Assembly (NCBI GenBank): GCA_964631565.1 | Contig: CAZVYJ010000024.1 | Location: forward strand, 1-42,822 | Reading direction: 5' to 3' | Source of the DNA: CAZVYJ01 sp964631565 | GTDB lineage: Bacteria; Planctomycetota; Phycisphaerae; SM23-33 | Length of the DNA: 42,822 nt | In this document: one piece after another, positions 24,901 to 31,987 of the stretch | Position numbering within the stretch: the first letter of the stretch is position 1 | How the letters are laid out: each line of letters starts with the position of its first letter | The notes under the pieces: generated by a model | Seen by the model: the letters and a program-made list of their open reading frames with translations, nothing else | Database searches by the model: none | What the model was told of the DNA's origin: nothing | Made by a program: the position numbers and the translations under genes

Positions 24901-25160
24901 AAGTTGTGCACCTTCGCGCCGGTGAGCACCTCGACGTCGTCGGCAAGCTCGTCGGCGTCGTCCAGGTGCGCCGTGACCAGCAGCACGGTCGCCTTTGCCA
25001 ATTGCCCCACCGCCCCGGCGAGCAGCGCAGCCGACGAGCCCCACACGCCGCCCAGCTGAATCGACCTGCCGAGCGAAAGCTCGTCGGCCGCCCGCTGGAG
25101 GGCTGCGTTTTTCACCGCCTTTTCGAGTATTCCGGGCATTTTCAGTGCTTTTCTTTCCAT
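21891..25160 (-). CDS. mfd: Transcription-repair coupling factor
   Basis: Releases RNA polymerase stalled at DNA lesions and recruits UvrA. The 1,089 residues follow Mfd domain order: a UvrB-like N-terminal part (to about 350, with FARRGGIIDIFPPGEPQAIR), the RNA-polymerase-interacting domain (about 430-500, DYVVHVGHGIAKFEGL), the SF2 motor with Walker A CGDVGYGKTE near 590 and DEEQRFGVEHKEKL near 695, the translocation motif, and the C-terminal TRCF domain. The start is uncertain: ATG 25160 or ATG 25139 (MPGILEKAVKN), neither with a strong ribosome site. In Bacillus mfd lies just after spoVC (pth); here it is 15 kb away and heads a run with surA. Confidence 0.96.
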   Translation of the reverse strand: MERKALKMPGILEKAVKNAALQRAADELSLGRSIQLGGVWGSSAALLAGAVGQLAKATVLLVTAHLDDADELADDVEVLTGAKVHNFGAWEVDIGTEHVNDEIVAERLRLCGLLSQPQAKRDERVNFITAPIMALLQPVPTADTLAAGRLELVAGAHMPPDELAEWLVDAGYENVDQVDVHGEFARRGGIIDIFPPGEPQAIRVEFFGDEMESIRRFDLDTLRSTEPLAGCTLNRMTAGLDAPLAEMTSLLSYLPQDAIICMSQPDEIRELARQLYDRAIEQLPEGATLLLPDDVLDKIGSFRTVEMHPFSGRATGANFALGIRSLQKLAMNTHEALGELGELAGAADVFVYCETAAEQMRFEELLAASHPELAGRLKTAVGHVNAGFYWPDERLVVVGHHEIFHRYAKVRRIRRVRAGRPIESLLDLSDGDYVVHVGHGIAKFEGLRQLERDGRSEEYLVLRFAENAVLNVPASRINLVQKYIGSRQRRPQLSTLGGRGWLKQKERAAASVRDLAAEMLRIQAMRASQPGVSYPAGTDWQRRFSDEFLYTETEDQLAAIAQMDEDMSRTRPMDRLLCGDVGYGKTEIAMRAAFKVVEAGRQVGVLVPTTVLAEQHYRTFRERFADYPFEIEVISRFRTPSQQADIIRRLSLGQIDILIGTHRLLSDDIRFSDLGLAIIDEEQRFGVEHKEKLKAMRATLEILTMTATPIPRTLHMALLGLRDISSLSTPPLDRRAIHTEVVHYDDRLIRQAILRELNREGQVFFVHNRVFNIKSVADHVQKLVPEARVDFAHGQMTGSELEKVMLRFIRCEIDVLVCTTIIESGLDIPTANTMIIHDADRFGLAELHQLRGRVGRYKHKAYCYLLLPEDRPVSVAAAKRLKTIEEFSDLGAGFQIAMRDLEIRGAGNILGAEQSGHIATVGYELYCQLLEQAVGELQGKPQPVSCDMHIELGIDAYIPSRYIPSGRQRMEVYRRLAQCHSSAELDQLTADLADAYGAVPSEVQTVLDLAAIRIFASMLGIKSIIRHDPDLVFDIRDFSRAKRVFDNAMGSVRLPDDHTVYWRPPPAYMEMPTLTNVLLRRLRQAAERL

Positions 25161-25306
25161 GCGCGCAGCAGCACACCGGGCAAAACCGAAAAACAGGTCC
25201 TGCCGGCGCCGTAAAACAACCCAGTTTGTCTACAACTCTCATCGGCCCGTTGGGGCTGGTGAGTTCAGCATCTTATCTTCGAAATCATCCCAGAATACCC
25301 CGGTAA

Positions 25307-25335
25307 TTGCAACGCCGCAGGTGTGGGTCTATAAT
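25307..25335 (+). promoter_or_regulatory. Promoter of galE
   Basis: TTGCAA (25307-25312), a 17-base spacer, and a perfect TATAAT (25330-25335). Transcription would start near 25342, leaving a leader of about 15 bases that contains the AAGGAG ribosome site. Confidence 0.75.
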
Positions 25336-25356
25336 CGCGGCGACAAGGAGCACGAA

Positions 25357-26337
25357 ATGAACGTACTGCTGACCGGCGGAGCCGGATATATCGGTTCGCA
25401 CGTGGTTCGGGCGCTTCAGGCGGCCGGCCACGAATGCGTCGTCTACGATAATCTCGACAAGGGCCACAGCGGCGCAATCGAGTGCGAGCTGGTGGTCGCC
25501 AGCGTCACCGACGGCGACGCGCTCCGCAACGCACTGAGCGAATACAAAATCGACGCAGTCATACACCTGGCCGCCTTCATGGAGGCCGGCGAGTCGGTGG
25601 AGCAGCCGGCAAAGTATTTCCACAACAACAGCTTCGGCGGCCTGACGCTGCTGGACGCCATGCGCGACTGCGGCGTGAAGAAAATGGTCTTCAGTTCGAC
25701 GGCTGCCACCTACGGCACGCCCAAGCGCGTCCCGATCGAGGAAACCGACCGGCTGGAGCCGATCAACCCCTACGGCGCAAGCAAGCTGTGCACCGAGCTG
25801 ATGATGCGCGGCTACGCGCCGGCGTACGGGCTGGGCTTCGTGGCGCTGCGGTATTTCAACGTGGCCGGCGCGCACCCCGACGGCGACATCGGCGAAGACC
25901 ACAACCCCGAAACGCATCTCATTCCGCTGATTCTCCAGGTGCCGCTCGGCAAACGCAAAGACATCAAAGTGTTCGGCAGCGACTACGACACGCCGGACGG
26001 AACATGCATACGCGATTACATCCACGTCTGCGATCTGGCCGACGCGCACGTGCTGGCCCTGGACGCCATCGAGCCGGGCGAGGTCAAGGCGTTCAATCTG
26101 GGCAACGGCGAGGGGTTCTCGGTGCGGGAGGTAATCGAGACCTGCCGTAAAGTCACCGGCCACGCGATACCGGCTGTCGATTCGCCGCGGCGGGCGGGCG
26201 ACCCGGCAAGGCTCGTCGCATCGTCACAAAAAGCGATGAAGCAGCTCAAATGGAAGCCGAAATTCCCCGATCTGAAAACCATCGTCGCCCACGCTTGGAA
26301 CTGGCACAAAAACCATCCCGACGGATACGGGGAATAG
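25357..26337 (+). CDS. galE: UDP-glucose 4-epimerase
   Basis: Interconverts UDP-glucose and UDP-galactose (or their GlcNAc forms) for surface glycans. From ATG 25357 it has 326 residues, the usual length. The Rossmann NAD-binding GGAGYIG is at 7-13, the catalytic Ser/Thr in SSTAATYG near 118-125, and the YGASK of the YxxxK pair near 145. The open frame continues upstream to 25159, but ATG 25357 is chosen because AAGGAG precedes it, the promoter lies just before, and the homologous N-terminus starts here. Divergent from mfd, convergent with the ycf46-like gene. Confidence 0.95.
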   Translation: MNVLLTGGAGYIGSHVVRALQAAGHECVVYDNLDKGHSGAIECELVVASVTDGDALRNALSEYKIDAVIHLAAFMEAGESVEQPAKYFHNNSFGGLTLLDAMRDCGVKKMVFSSTAATYGTPKRVPIEETDRLEPINPYGASKLCTELMMRGYAPAYGLGFVALRYFNVAGAHPDGDIGEDHNPETHLIPLILQVPLGKRKDIKVFGSDYDTPDGTCIRDYIHVCDLADAHVLALDAIEPGEVKAFNLGNGEGFSVREVIETCRKVTGHAIPAVDSPRRAGDPARLVASSQKAMKQLKWKPKFPDLKTIVAHAWNWHKNHPDGYGE

Positions 26338-26352
26338 AATCCCTCGCAGAAA

Positions 26353-27855
26353 TCAATCCGCCTTGACGCATCTGTCCTGCGCCCACTGGCGGATGGCGGC
26401 GATTTTTTCGCCCATCACTACAGACAGCGGGCTGGTGGATTTGATTTCGTTGGCGATATCCTCGGTGGTGATATCCCTGCCTTCTGCAAATGCGGCGTAC
26501 ATGGCCGAGACGACCGCCTGCTCTATTTCCGAGCCGCTGAAGCCCTCGGAAATTTCCGACAGGTGAACCAGGTCGTAGTTGCCTGCATTGCGGCCGCGTT
26601 TGGACAGGTGAATGCCGAAAATATCCTCGCGCGCCTCGGCCGACGGCAGATCAACGAAGAATATCTCGTCGAACCGTCCCTTTCGCATAAGTTCGGGCGG
26701 CAGCGCGTCGATATTGTTTGCCGTCGCCACCAGGAACACAGGGTCCCTGCGGTCCTGCATCCACGTCAGCAGTTGGCCGAACATCCGCTGGCCCAGCCCG
26801 CCGTCGCTGGCGGCCCCTGCCGCACCCGAACCGGTCGACGCGAACGCCTTTTCGATTTCGTCTATCCACAGCACGCACGGGGCCATCCCGGAGGCCGTCT
26901 GAAACGCCTGCCTCAGGTGCCGCTCGCTCTCGCCGATGTACTTGTCGTAAAGCGAGCCGACATCCATCCGCAGCAGCGGCATCGACCAGCTCGCCGCGAC
27001 GTACCTAGCCATCAGGCTCTTGCCGCAGCCCTGCACGCCGAGCAGCAGTATGCCGCGAGGCATCTCCAGGCCGAACTTGCGCGCCTCCGGCAGAAGCGCC
27101 TTCTCGCGGAGCTTCAGCCAGCGGCGGAGATTGCTTATGCCGCCGACCTTCGGGCACTGCTCCGGCGGCGGAATGTAATCCAGCACGCCGGTCTTCTGAA
27201 GGTTGCGGCGCTTGAAGTCGATGACGCCCGCTATGTCGTCGCGGTCCAGGCACTTGTCCCCGAGCACAGCCTCGGCCACCACCTGCGAAATTTCGCCGCG
27301 CGAAAGTCCGCGGAGGTTCGAGATAAACTTGCGATAATCATCTTTGGAGATGTTCAGCTTGTACTTGCCGCTTGAAGACAGCTCACGGACGCTGTCCTTG
27401 ACGAGCTGGTCGATTTCATCCTCGTCCGGCATGGCAAGCTCGAACGGAACCGCCAGATGGCGGACCGATTCCGGAAGCTGTCCGCCGGCATCTATCATGA
27501 AAACCGTCCGCTGGTCGCCGCAGAAAATCTGGCCGACCTCGCGCAACAGCCTTTCGGTGGCCGGGTCGGAGAGATACTTCATCGCATCCTTGAGCACATA
27601 AACGTAGCTGCCCTGACTAATCTGCATGTGCATGAGGGCGGACATGAGTTTTTCGGTGCCGCTTACGCCCTTGGCGTCGGGCACGGTCACCGGCCTCAGC
27701 CGCTGGCCCACGGCCCACTCCAGTATGCCCATGCCCATTTCCTCGGCCGCCCGGACAATCAGCCTCACCGCATACTGCTCGTCCACGGTGTTGATGGTGA
27801 CAATGGCGTGACGTGTGCGGATAAGCGTCTTGATGTCTTCCAGCAGTCCTGGCAT
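26353..27855 (-). CDS. Ycf46-type AAA+ ATPase
   Basis: A 500-residue AAA+ protein resembling the Ycf46 family of cyanobacteria and chloroplasts, whose role is poorly known (linked to inorganic carbon use in cyanobacteria). The first ~210 residues are a degenerate P-loop-like domain without a Walker A (LLEDIKTLIRTRHAIVTINT). The second half is an active-looking AAA module: Walker A GVQGCGKS (273-280), Walker B VLWIDEIE (328-335), pore-type YIGESERHLRQAF, and arginine finger region MRKGRFDEIFFVDLP. The open frame extends far upstream to 28932, but ATG 27855 is chosen: AAGGG precedes it, it matches the family start, and the extension lies over nfnA. Context gives no clear partner. Confidence 0.88.
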   Translation of the reverse strand: MPGLLEDIKTLIRTRHAIVTINTVDEQYAVRLIVRAAEEMGMGILEWAVGQRLRPVTVPDAKGVSGTEKLMSALMHMQISQGSYVYVLKDAMKYLSDPATERLLREVGQIFCGDQRTVFMIDAGGQLPESVRHLAVPFELAMPDEDEIDQLVKDSVRELSSSGKYKLNISKDDYRKFISNLRGLSRGEISQVVAEAVLGDKCLDRDDIAGVIDFKRRNLQKTGVLDYIPPPEQCPKVGGISNLRRWLKLREKALLPEARKFGLEMPRGILLLGVQGCGKSLMARYVAASWSMPLLRMDVGSLYDKYIGESERHLRQAFQTASGMAPCVLWIDEIEKAFASTGSGAAGAASDGGLGQRMFGQLLTWMQDRRDPVFLVATANNIDALPPELMRKGRFDEIFFVDLPSAEAREDIFGIHLSKRGRNAGNYDLVHLSEISEGFSGSEIEQAVVSAMYAAFAEGRDITTEDIANEIKSTSPLSVVMGEKIAAIRQWAQDRCVKAD

Positions 27856-27983
27856 TGGAGACCCTTTTTTTCCGTGATGGGGCCAGTTTACCAGCAGCGG
27901 AAGCGAAAATGCAAATCCCGATGCGGCACAATGCGAGTCAGGTTTGGGTAGAATAATCCGCCATGTTACACTAGAATCTTGCT

Positions 27984-28017
27984 CCTTCGCGTCCGTCCGG
28001 GCCGCGACAGGCGAAGG
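27984..28017 (+). other. Hairpin in the nfnA leader
   Basis: CCTTCGC (27984-27990) pairs perfectly with GCGAAGG (28011-28017) around a 20-base GC-rich loop, just before the nfnA ribosome site. A TAGAAT (27972-27977) upstream may be the -10 box, though no clear -35 is seen. Confidence 0.35.
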
Positions 28018-28042
28018 CAGAAATAAGGAAAACTGAAGAATC

Positions 28043-28888
28043 ATGTTTGAAGTATTAAGTAATGAAGAACTGGCCCCGAGCGTGCATCGGCTGACGGTCG
28101 AGGCGCCGCGCATCGCAGCTGCACGCAGGCCGGGGCAATTTGTAATCGTTCGCAGCGGCAGCCACGGCGAGCGCATACCGCTGACAATCGCCGACGCCGA
28201 CAGCAAGGCCGGCACAATAACGCTGATAATCCAGGCCGTTGGCGAGAGTACGAAAGAGCTTGTCGCCATCAAGGTCGGCGGCGGGATACTCGACATCGCC
28301 GGCCCGCTGGGCGAGCCGACCGACATCGAAAAATGGGGTAAGGTCGTCTGCGTTGGCGGCGGCGTCGGGACGGCTGTGCTGTATCCTCTCGCCAAGGCGC
28401 TGGCCGAGGCGGGCAATGAAGTAACTACGATCATCGGCGGGCGGAGCAAGCCGTTCGTGATTCTCCGCGACGAGCTTGCCGCTTTCAGCAAAGAAGTTCT
28501 CGTTACAACCGAGGACGGCTCGCTGGGAACCAAGGGTTTTGTGACGGCTGCCCTCGGCGAAATGCTGGCCGACGACGCCCGCAGGCCAGACGCGGTGTTC
28601 GCGGTCGGCCCGGTGCCGATGATGGCCGCCGTCGCCGAACAGACACGCCCCTTCGGAATAAAAACCATCGTCAGCCTCAACCCGATAATGGTTGACGGCA
28701 CTGGCATGTGCGGCGGCTGCCGCGTCACCGTCGGCGGCAAGACGAAATTCGCCTGCGTGGACGGACCGGAATTCGACGGCCACCTCGTCGACTTCAGGGA
28801 ACTGGCCAGCCGGCAGAATATGTACAAGGAAGACAAGTGCAGACTCGACGCCAGGCTCCGCGATATGGAGGGCCGGGGCAATGAGTAG
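28043..28888 (+). CDS. nfnA: NADH-dependent ferredoxin:NADP+ oxidoreductase small subunit (NfnA / SudB)
   Basis: The small FAD subunit of the electron-bifurcating NfnAB complex, also annotated as sulfide dehydrogenase subunit beta. It has 281 residues: an N-terminal FAD domain (RPGQFVIVR near 29-37), an NAD-binding domain (VCVGGGVGTAVLYPLA) and the C-terminal [2Fe-2S] site DGTGMCGGC...FACVDGPEF with Asp218, Cys223, Cys226 and Cys238, matching the unusual Asp-plus-three-Cys ligation of the Thermotoga enzyme. ATG 28043 has AAGGA upstream. Overlaps nfnB by eight bases, so the pair is translated together. Confidence 0.92.
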   Translation: MFEVLSNEELAPSVHRLTVEAPRIAAARRPGQFVIVRSGSHGERIPLTIADADSKAGTITLIIQAVGESTKELVAIKVGGGILDIAGPLGEPTDIEKWGKVVCVGGGVGTAVLYPLAKALAEAGNEVTTIIGGRSKPFVILRDELAAFSKEVLVTTEDGSLGTKGFVTAALGEMLADDARRPDAVFAVGPVPMMAAVAEQTRPFGIKTIVSLNPIMVDGTGMCGGCRVTVGGKTKFACVDGPEFDGHLVDFRELASRQNMYKEDKCRLDARLRDMEGRGNE

Positions 28889-30287
28889 CGAAAAACTGAC
28901 CCCCAAAGAGCGGATGGCCATCGGGCGAACAAAAATGCCTGAGCAGAACGCCGCCGCCCGCTCGGCGAATTTCAGGGAAGTAAATCTCGGGCTTGGCGAA
29001 GCGGAGGCAATCCGCGAAGCAAAGCGGTGTCTCATGTGCAAGAACCGCCCGTGCGTGGACGGCTGCCCGGTCCGCGTGCGGATACCGGAATTCCTGGAAA
29101 AAGTCGCCGCCGGCGATTTCGCAGCCGCCGCCGAGATTCTCCGCACAGACAACGCCCTGCCGGCAACTACCGGCCGAGTCTGCCCGCAGGAAAAACAGTG
29201 CGAAATAAAATGTATCCGCAGCAACAAGGGCGAGCCGGTGGCCGTCGGCTGGCTGGAGCGATTCGTCGCCGACTGGGCGATAAAGAACTCTCCCCCGCCT
29301 CAGCCGCCGGCAAAAAAAAGCGGCTTCAGGGTCGCGGTCGTCGGTTCAGGCCCGGGCGGGCTTACCGCCGCGGGCGAACTGGCGCGGGCCGGCCACGATG
29401 TGACCATTTTCGAGGCCCTGCATGCAGTCGGCGGCGTGCTGCGGTACGGCATACCTGAGTTCCGCCTGCCGAAGAGCATCGTCGATGTCGAAGTAAACAA
29501 CCTCAAATCGCTCGGCGTGAAAATCGAGTGCAACGTGGTGGTGGGCAAGACAATCACAGTCCCGCAGATAATGCAGGAGTTCGACGCGTGCTTCATCGCC
29601 AACGGGGCCGGCCTGCCGATGTTCCTCAACGTGCCCGGCGAAAACTTCAAGGGCGTCTACTCGGCCAACGAATATCTCACGCGCGTGAACCTGATGGGCG
29701 CGTACCGCCCCGACAGCAGAACCCCCGTCGCGCGGGGCCGGTCGGCCGTCGTATTCGGCGGCGGCAACACGGCGATGGACGCCGTGCGCACGGCCAAGCG
29801 GCTCGGCAGCGAGCGGGCGATACTCGCCTACCGCCGCAGCCGCGATGAAATGCCCGCGCGTGTCGAAGAAATTCGCCACGCCGAGCAGGAAGGCATCGAG
29901 TTCCTGTTCCTCGTCGCACCGCTCGAGGTTCTCGGCGACGACAAGGGCTGGGTCCGCGGCGTCCGCCTGCAGAAGATGGCTCTCGGCGAGCCGGACTCGT
30001 CAGGCCGCCGGCGCCCCGTACCGATAAAGGGCAGCGAGTTCGAGCTGCCGGCTGACATCGTCGTGGTGGCTATCGGCACGATGGCCAACCCCCTGCTTAC
30101 ATCCACCTGTCCCGACCTGAAGCTGAACAAATGGGGCAACATCGAGGTGGACGAAAAGCAGATGACCAGCATTCCCGGCGTTTTCGCCGGCGGCGATATC
30201 GTTCGCGGCGGCGCGACGGTCATACTGGCGATGGGCGACGGCAAGAACGCGGCGGCCTCCATCGACGAATACCTGCGCAAAAAATAA
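28881..30287 (+). CDS. nfnB: NfnB / SudA large subunit (glutamate synthase small-subunit-like flavoprotein)
   Basis: Large subunit of NfnAB, which couples NADPH to NADH and reduced ferredoxin by flavin bifurcation. From ATG 28881 (GGAGG upstream) it has 468 residues. Two [4Fe-4S] sites lie at the N-terminus: Cys50, 53, 58, 62 (CLMCKNRPCVDGCPVR) and Cys101, 107, 111. Then come the FAD motif VAVVGSGPGG (151-160), the NADPH motif VVFGGGNTAMDA and the C-terminal FAD motif FAGGDIVRGGATV. It could also be the small subunit of a glutamate synthase, but the adjacent nfnA and absence of a gltB favour NfnB. A longer frame from 28692 is a shadow over nfnA. Confidence 0.92.
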   Translation: MSSEKLTPKERMAIGRTKMPEQNAAARSANFREVNLGLGEAEAIREAKRCLMCKNRPCVDGCPVRVRIPEFLEKVAAGDFAAAAEILRTDNALPATTGRVCPQEKQCEIKCIRSNKGEPVAVGWLERFVADWAIKNSPPPQPPAKKSGFRVAVVGSGPGGLTAAGELARAGHDVTIFEALHAVGGVLRYGIPEFRLPKSIVDVEVNNLKSLGVKIECNVVVGKTITVPQIMQEFDACFIANGAGLPMFLNVPGENFKGVYSANEYLTRVNLMGAYRPDSRTPVARGRSAVVFGGGNTAMDAVRTAKRLGSERAILAYRRSRDEMPARVEEIRHAEQEGIEFLFLVAPLEVLGDDKGWVRGVRLQKMALGEPDSSGRRRPVPIKGSEFELPADIVVVAIGTMANPLLTSTCPDLKLNKWGNIEVDEKQMTSIPGVFAGGDIVRGGATVILAMGDGKNAAASIDEYLRKK

Positions 30288-30323
30288 TTCCGCATTCTGA
30301 AAATGTTCAAAAACTTTGCATAT

Positions 30324-30355
30324 GCCCACGGGAAGCTTCCCGTGGGCGTTCTTTT
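30324..30355 (+). terminator. Rho-independent terminator after nfnAB
   Basis: A perfect 24-base palindrome at 30324-30347 (GCCCACGGGAA, loop of two, mirrored arm) followed by GTTCTTTTAA. One of the strongest hairpins in the window. Confidence 0.9.
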
Positions 30356-30376
30356 AATCGCGTAATAACGCTTTTT

Positions 30377-30405
30377 TTGGAAAACCAGCGCGATGATGCT
30401 ATTAT
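30377..30405 (+). promoter_or_regulatory. Promoter of the rubrerythrin gene
   Basis: TTGGAA (30377-30382), 17-base spacer, TATTAT (30400-30405), just after the nfnAB terminator. The start near 30412 leaves a leader of about 60 bases. Confidence 0.7.
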
Positions 30406-30470
30406 TCTGGTAAAGAGAGTGTGGGAGTTTTTGTAAAAAATACATCTTTGAAGTTTCAGGGAGACGAACA

Positions 30471-31019
30471 ATGCACGATATGACTGCAGCTAATCTCCGC
30501 AGCGCGTTCGGCGGCGAATCAATGGCGCACATGCGCTACAAGGTCTGGTCGGACAAGGCGGCCCAGGACGGCTTCCCCAATGTGGCGAGGCTTTTCATGG
30601 CGGTCAGCCGGGCCGAGCAGGCGCACGCGACGGGGCATTTCCGGGCCCTGGCGAAAGTAGCGGGAGCATTCCTCGTGCCGGCCGGCGGGGGGTTCGGACT
30701 CGGTACGACGTCTGAAAACCTTGCCGGCGCAATCGAAGGCGAAATGTTCGAAATCGAGGAGATGTATCCGGCCTACCTCGCGGTCGCCGAGGCCCAGGGC
30801 GAAAAGGCCGCCATACGAAGCATGACCTACGCCATCAAGGCGGAAAAAATCCACGCTGAAATGTACAAGAAGGCCAAGGCCGCCGTTGACGCCGACAAGG
30901 ACATGGAACTCGGCAAGGTCCAGATATGCGTCGTCTGCGGGCACACGTTCGAGGGCGAAGTACCCGACCGCTGCCCCATCTGCGGCGCGTCGAAGGACTG
31001 GTACGTAACTTTCGAATAA
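30471..31019 (+). CDS. Rubrerythrin
   Basis: A cytoplasmic diiron peroxidase that reduces hydrogen peroxide with electrons from a rubredoxin-like site, typical of anaerobes. The 182 residues have the ferritin-like four-helix part with iron ligands near Glu16, Glu49, His52, Glu91, Glu94, Glu125 and His128, and the C-terminal rubredoxin-like knuckle Cys153, Cys156 (CVVC), Cys168, Cys171 (CPIC). GGGAG precedes the ATG. Flanked by its own promoter and terminator, so a single-gene unit between NfnAB and the redox genes. Confidence 0.95.
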   Translation: MHDMTAANLRSAFGGESMAHMRYKVWSDKAAQDGFPNVARLFMAVSRAEQAHATGHFRALAKVAGAFLVPAGGGFGLGTTSENLAGAIEGEMFEIEEMYPAYLAVAEAQGEKAAIRSMTYAIKAEKIHAEMYKKAKAAVDADKDMELGKVQICVVCGHTFEGEVPDRCPICGASKDWYVTFE

Positions 31020-31051
31020 TATAACCTGCTGGATGTCAAAGAGTTAACGAT

Positions 31052-31093
31052 GCTGCGCGGCGGCGACTTCATACGCATGCCGCGCGGCTTTTT
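31052..31093 (+). terminator. Rho-independent terminator after rubrerythrin
   Basis: GCTGCGCGGC (31052-31061) pairs with GCCGCGCGGC (31079-31088), one G-U pair, followed by TTTTT. Confidence 0.75.
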
Positions 31094-31153
31094 AATTACA
31101 CGCGAAAGCTCCGTTTGAAGGGTGTATGATTGTGTAGCGGTTGAATTTGTAAA

Positions 31154-31987
31154 ATGCCACTTAAACCACACAAGTCGGAGCTTGACGCGATGTACCGCCG
31201 GTACAATCGCCGCCAGTTCGTTCACCCCGACCCGCTGGAGTTTCTCTACAACTACGACGACCCCGGCGACCGGGAAGTCGTCGGCGTCATCGCAGCCATG
31301 CTGGCCTACGGGCGGGTCGCGCAGATTCTCCGCAGCGTATCGACCGTGCTGGACCGCATGGGCGAAAGCCCGCGCGAATTCCTGCTGCGGACCCCGCCGG
31401 CGAAAATGCTGACTGTCTTCGCCGACTTCAAGCATCGCTTCCAGACCGGCCGCGAGCTTGTCGCCCTGCTGAGCGGCTGCAGATCGGTGTTGAAGCGCCG
31501 CGGCTCGCTGCAGGCGTGCTTCGCGGCCGCCTCGGCGCCGGGCGATGAAACCGTCATGCCCGCGATGGAAGGTTTCGTCGCCGAACTGAACGCCGGCGCA
31601 ACGGGCTGCTGCGAGCAGCTTCTGCCCGACCCGGCAAAAGGCAGCGCATGCAAGCGGCTGCACCTGTTTTTACGGTGGATGGTCCGCAGGGACGATGTTG
31701 ACCCGGGCGGCTGGAACGATATTCCGCCGTCGCGGCTGATAGTGCCTCTGGACACGCACATGCACCATATCGCGACCACGCTCGGTGCGACAGCCCGCAA
31801 AAACGCCGACGCGAAAGCGGCCGAAGAAATAACCGCCGCGTTCAGGCGAATCTCGCCCGACGACCCGGTGAAGTACGATTTCGCGTTAACAAGGCTCGGT
31901 ATTCGTGACGATACGGACATGGAGGGATTTTTCGCCCGCTGCGGAAGGTGCAGCGGGCAAAGTTCAAAAGAGATGAAAAATGCCTGA
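31154..31987 (+). CDS. TIGR02757 (DUF2400) family protein
   Basis: A conserved bacterial family of unknown function. The 277 residues show the family's features: DPLEFLYNYDDPGDREVVGVIAAMLAYGR (in parts) at 32-60, KRLHLFLRWMVRRDDVDPGGW near 175-195, PLDTHMHHIA near 200-210, and the closing DPVKYDFALTRLGI. A distant link to HhH-GPD DNA glycosylases has been suggested for the family. It has no clear ribosome site; TATGAT (31125-31130) lies 24 bases upstream. Overlaps the permease gene by eight bases. Confidence 0.88.
   Translation: MPLKPHKSELDAMYRRYNRRQFVHPDPLEFLYNYDDPGDREVVGVIAAMLAYGRVAQILRSVSTVLDRMGESPREFLLRTPPAKMLTVFADFKHRFQTGRELVALLSGCRSVLKRRGSLQACFAAASAPGDETVMPAMEGFVAELNAGATGCCEQLLPDPAKGSACKRLHLFLRWMVRRDDVDPGGWNDIPPSRLIVPLDTHMHHIATTLGATARKNADAKAAEEITAAFRRISPDDPVKYDFALTRLGIRDDTDMEGFFARCGRCSGQSSKEMKNA

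Noticed and set aside
22314..25214. A 966-codon open frame antisense to mfd
   Set aside because: It runs opposite the complete mfd gene, has a low-complexity Arg/Ala/Val composition and no family motif; long antisense frames are expected in high-GC genes with strong codon bias.
25159..25356. Upstream extension of galE
   Set aside because: It would pass through the promoter and lacks homology; ATG 25357 has AAGGAG.
27856..28932. N-terminal extension of the Ycf46-like gene to 28932
   Set aside because: It overlaps nfnA and nfnB starts on the other strand and has Ser/Pro-rich antisense composition; ATG 27855 has a ribosome site and the family start.
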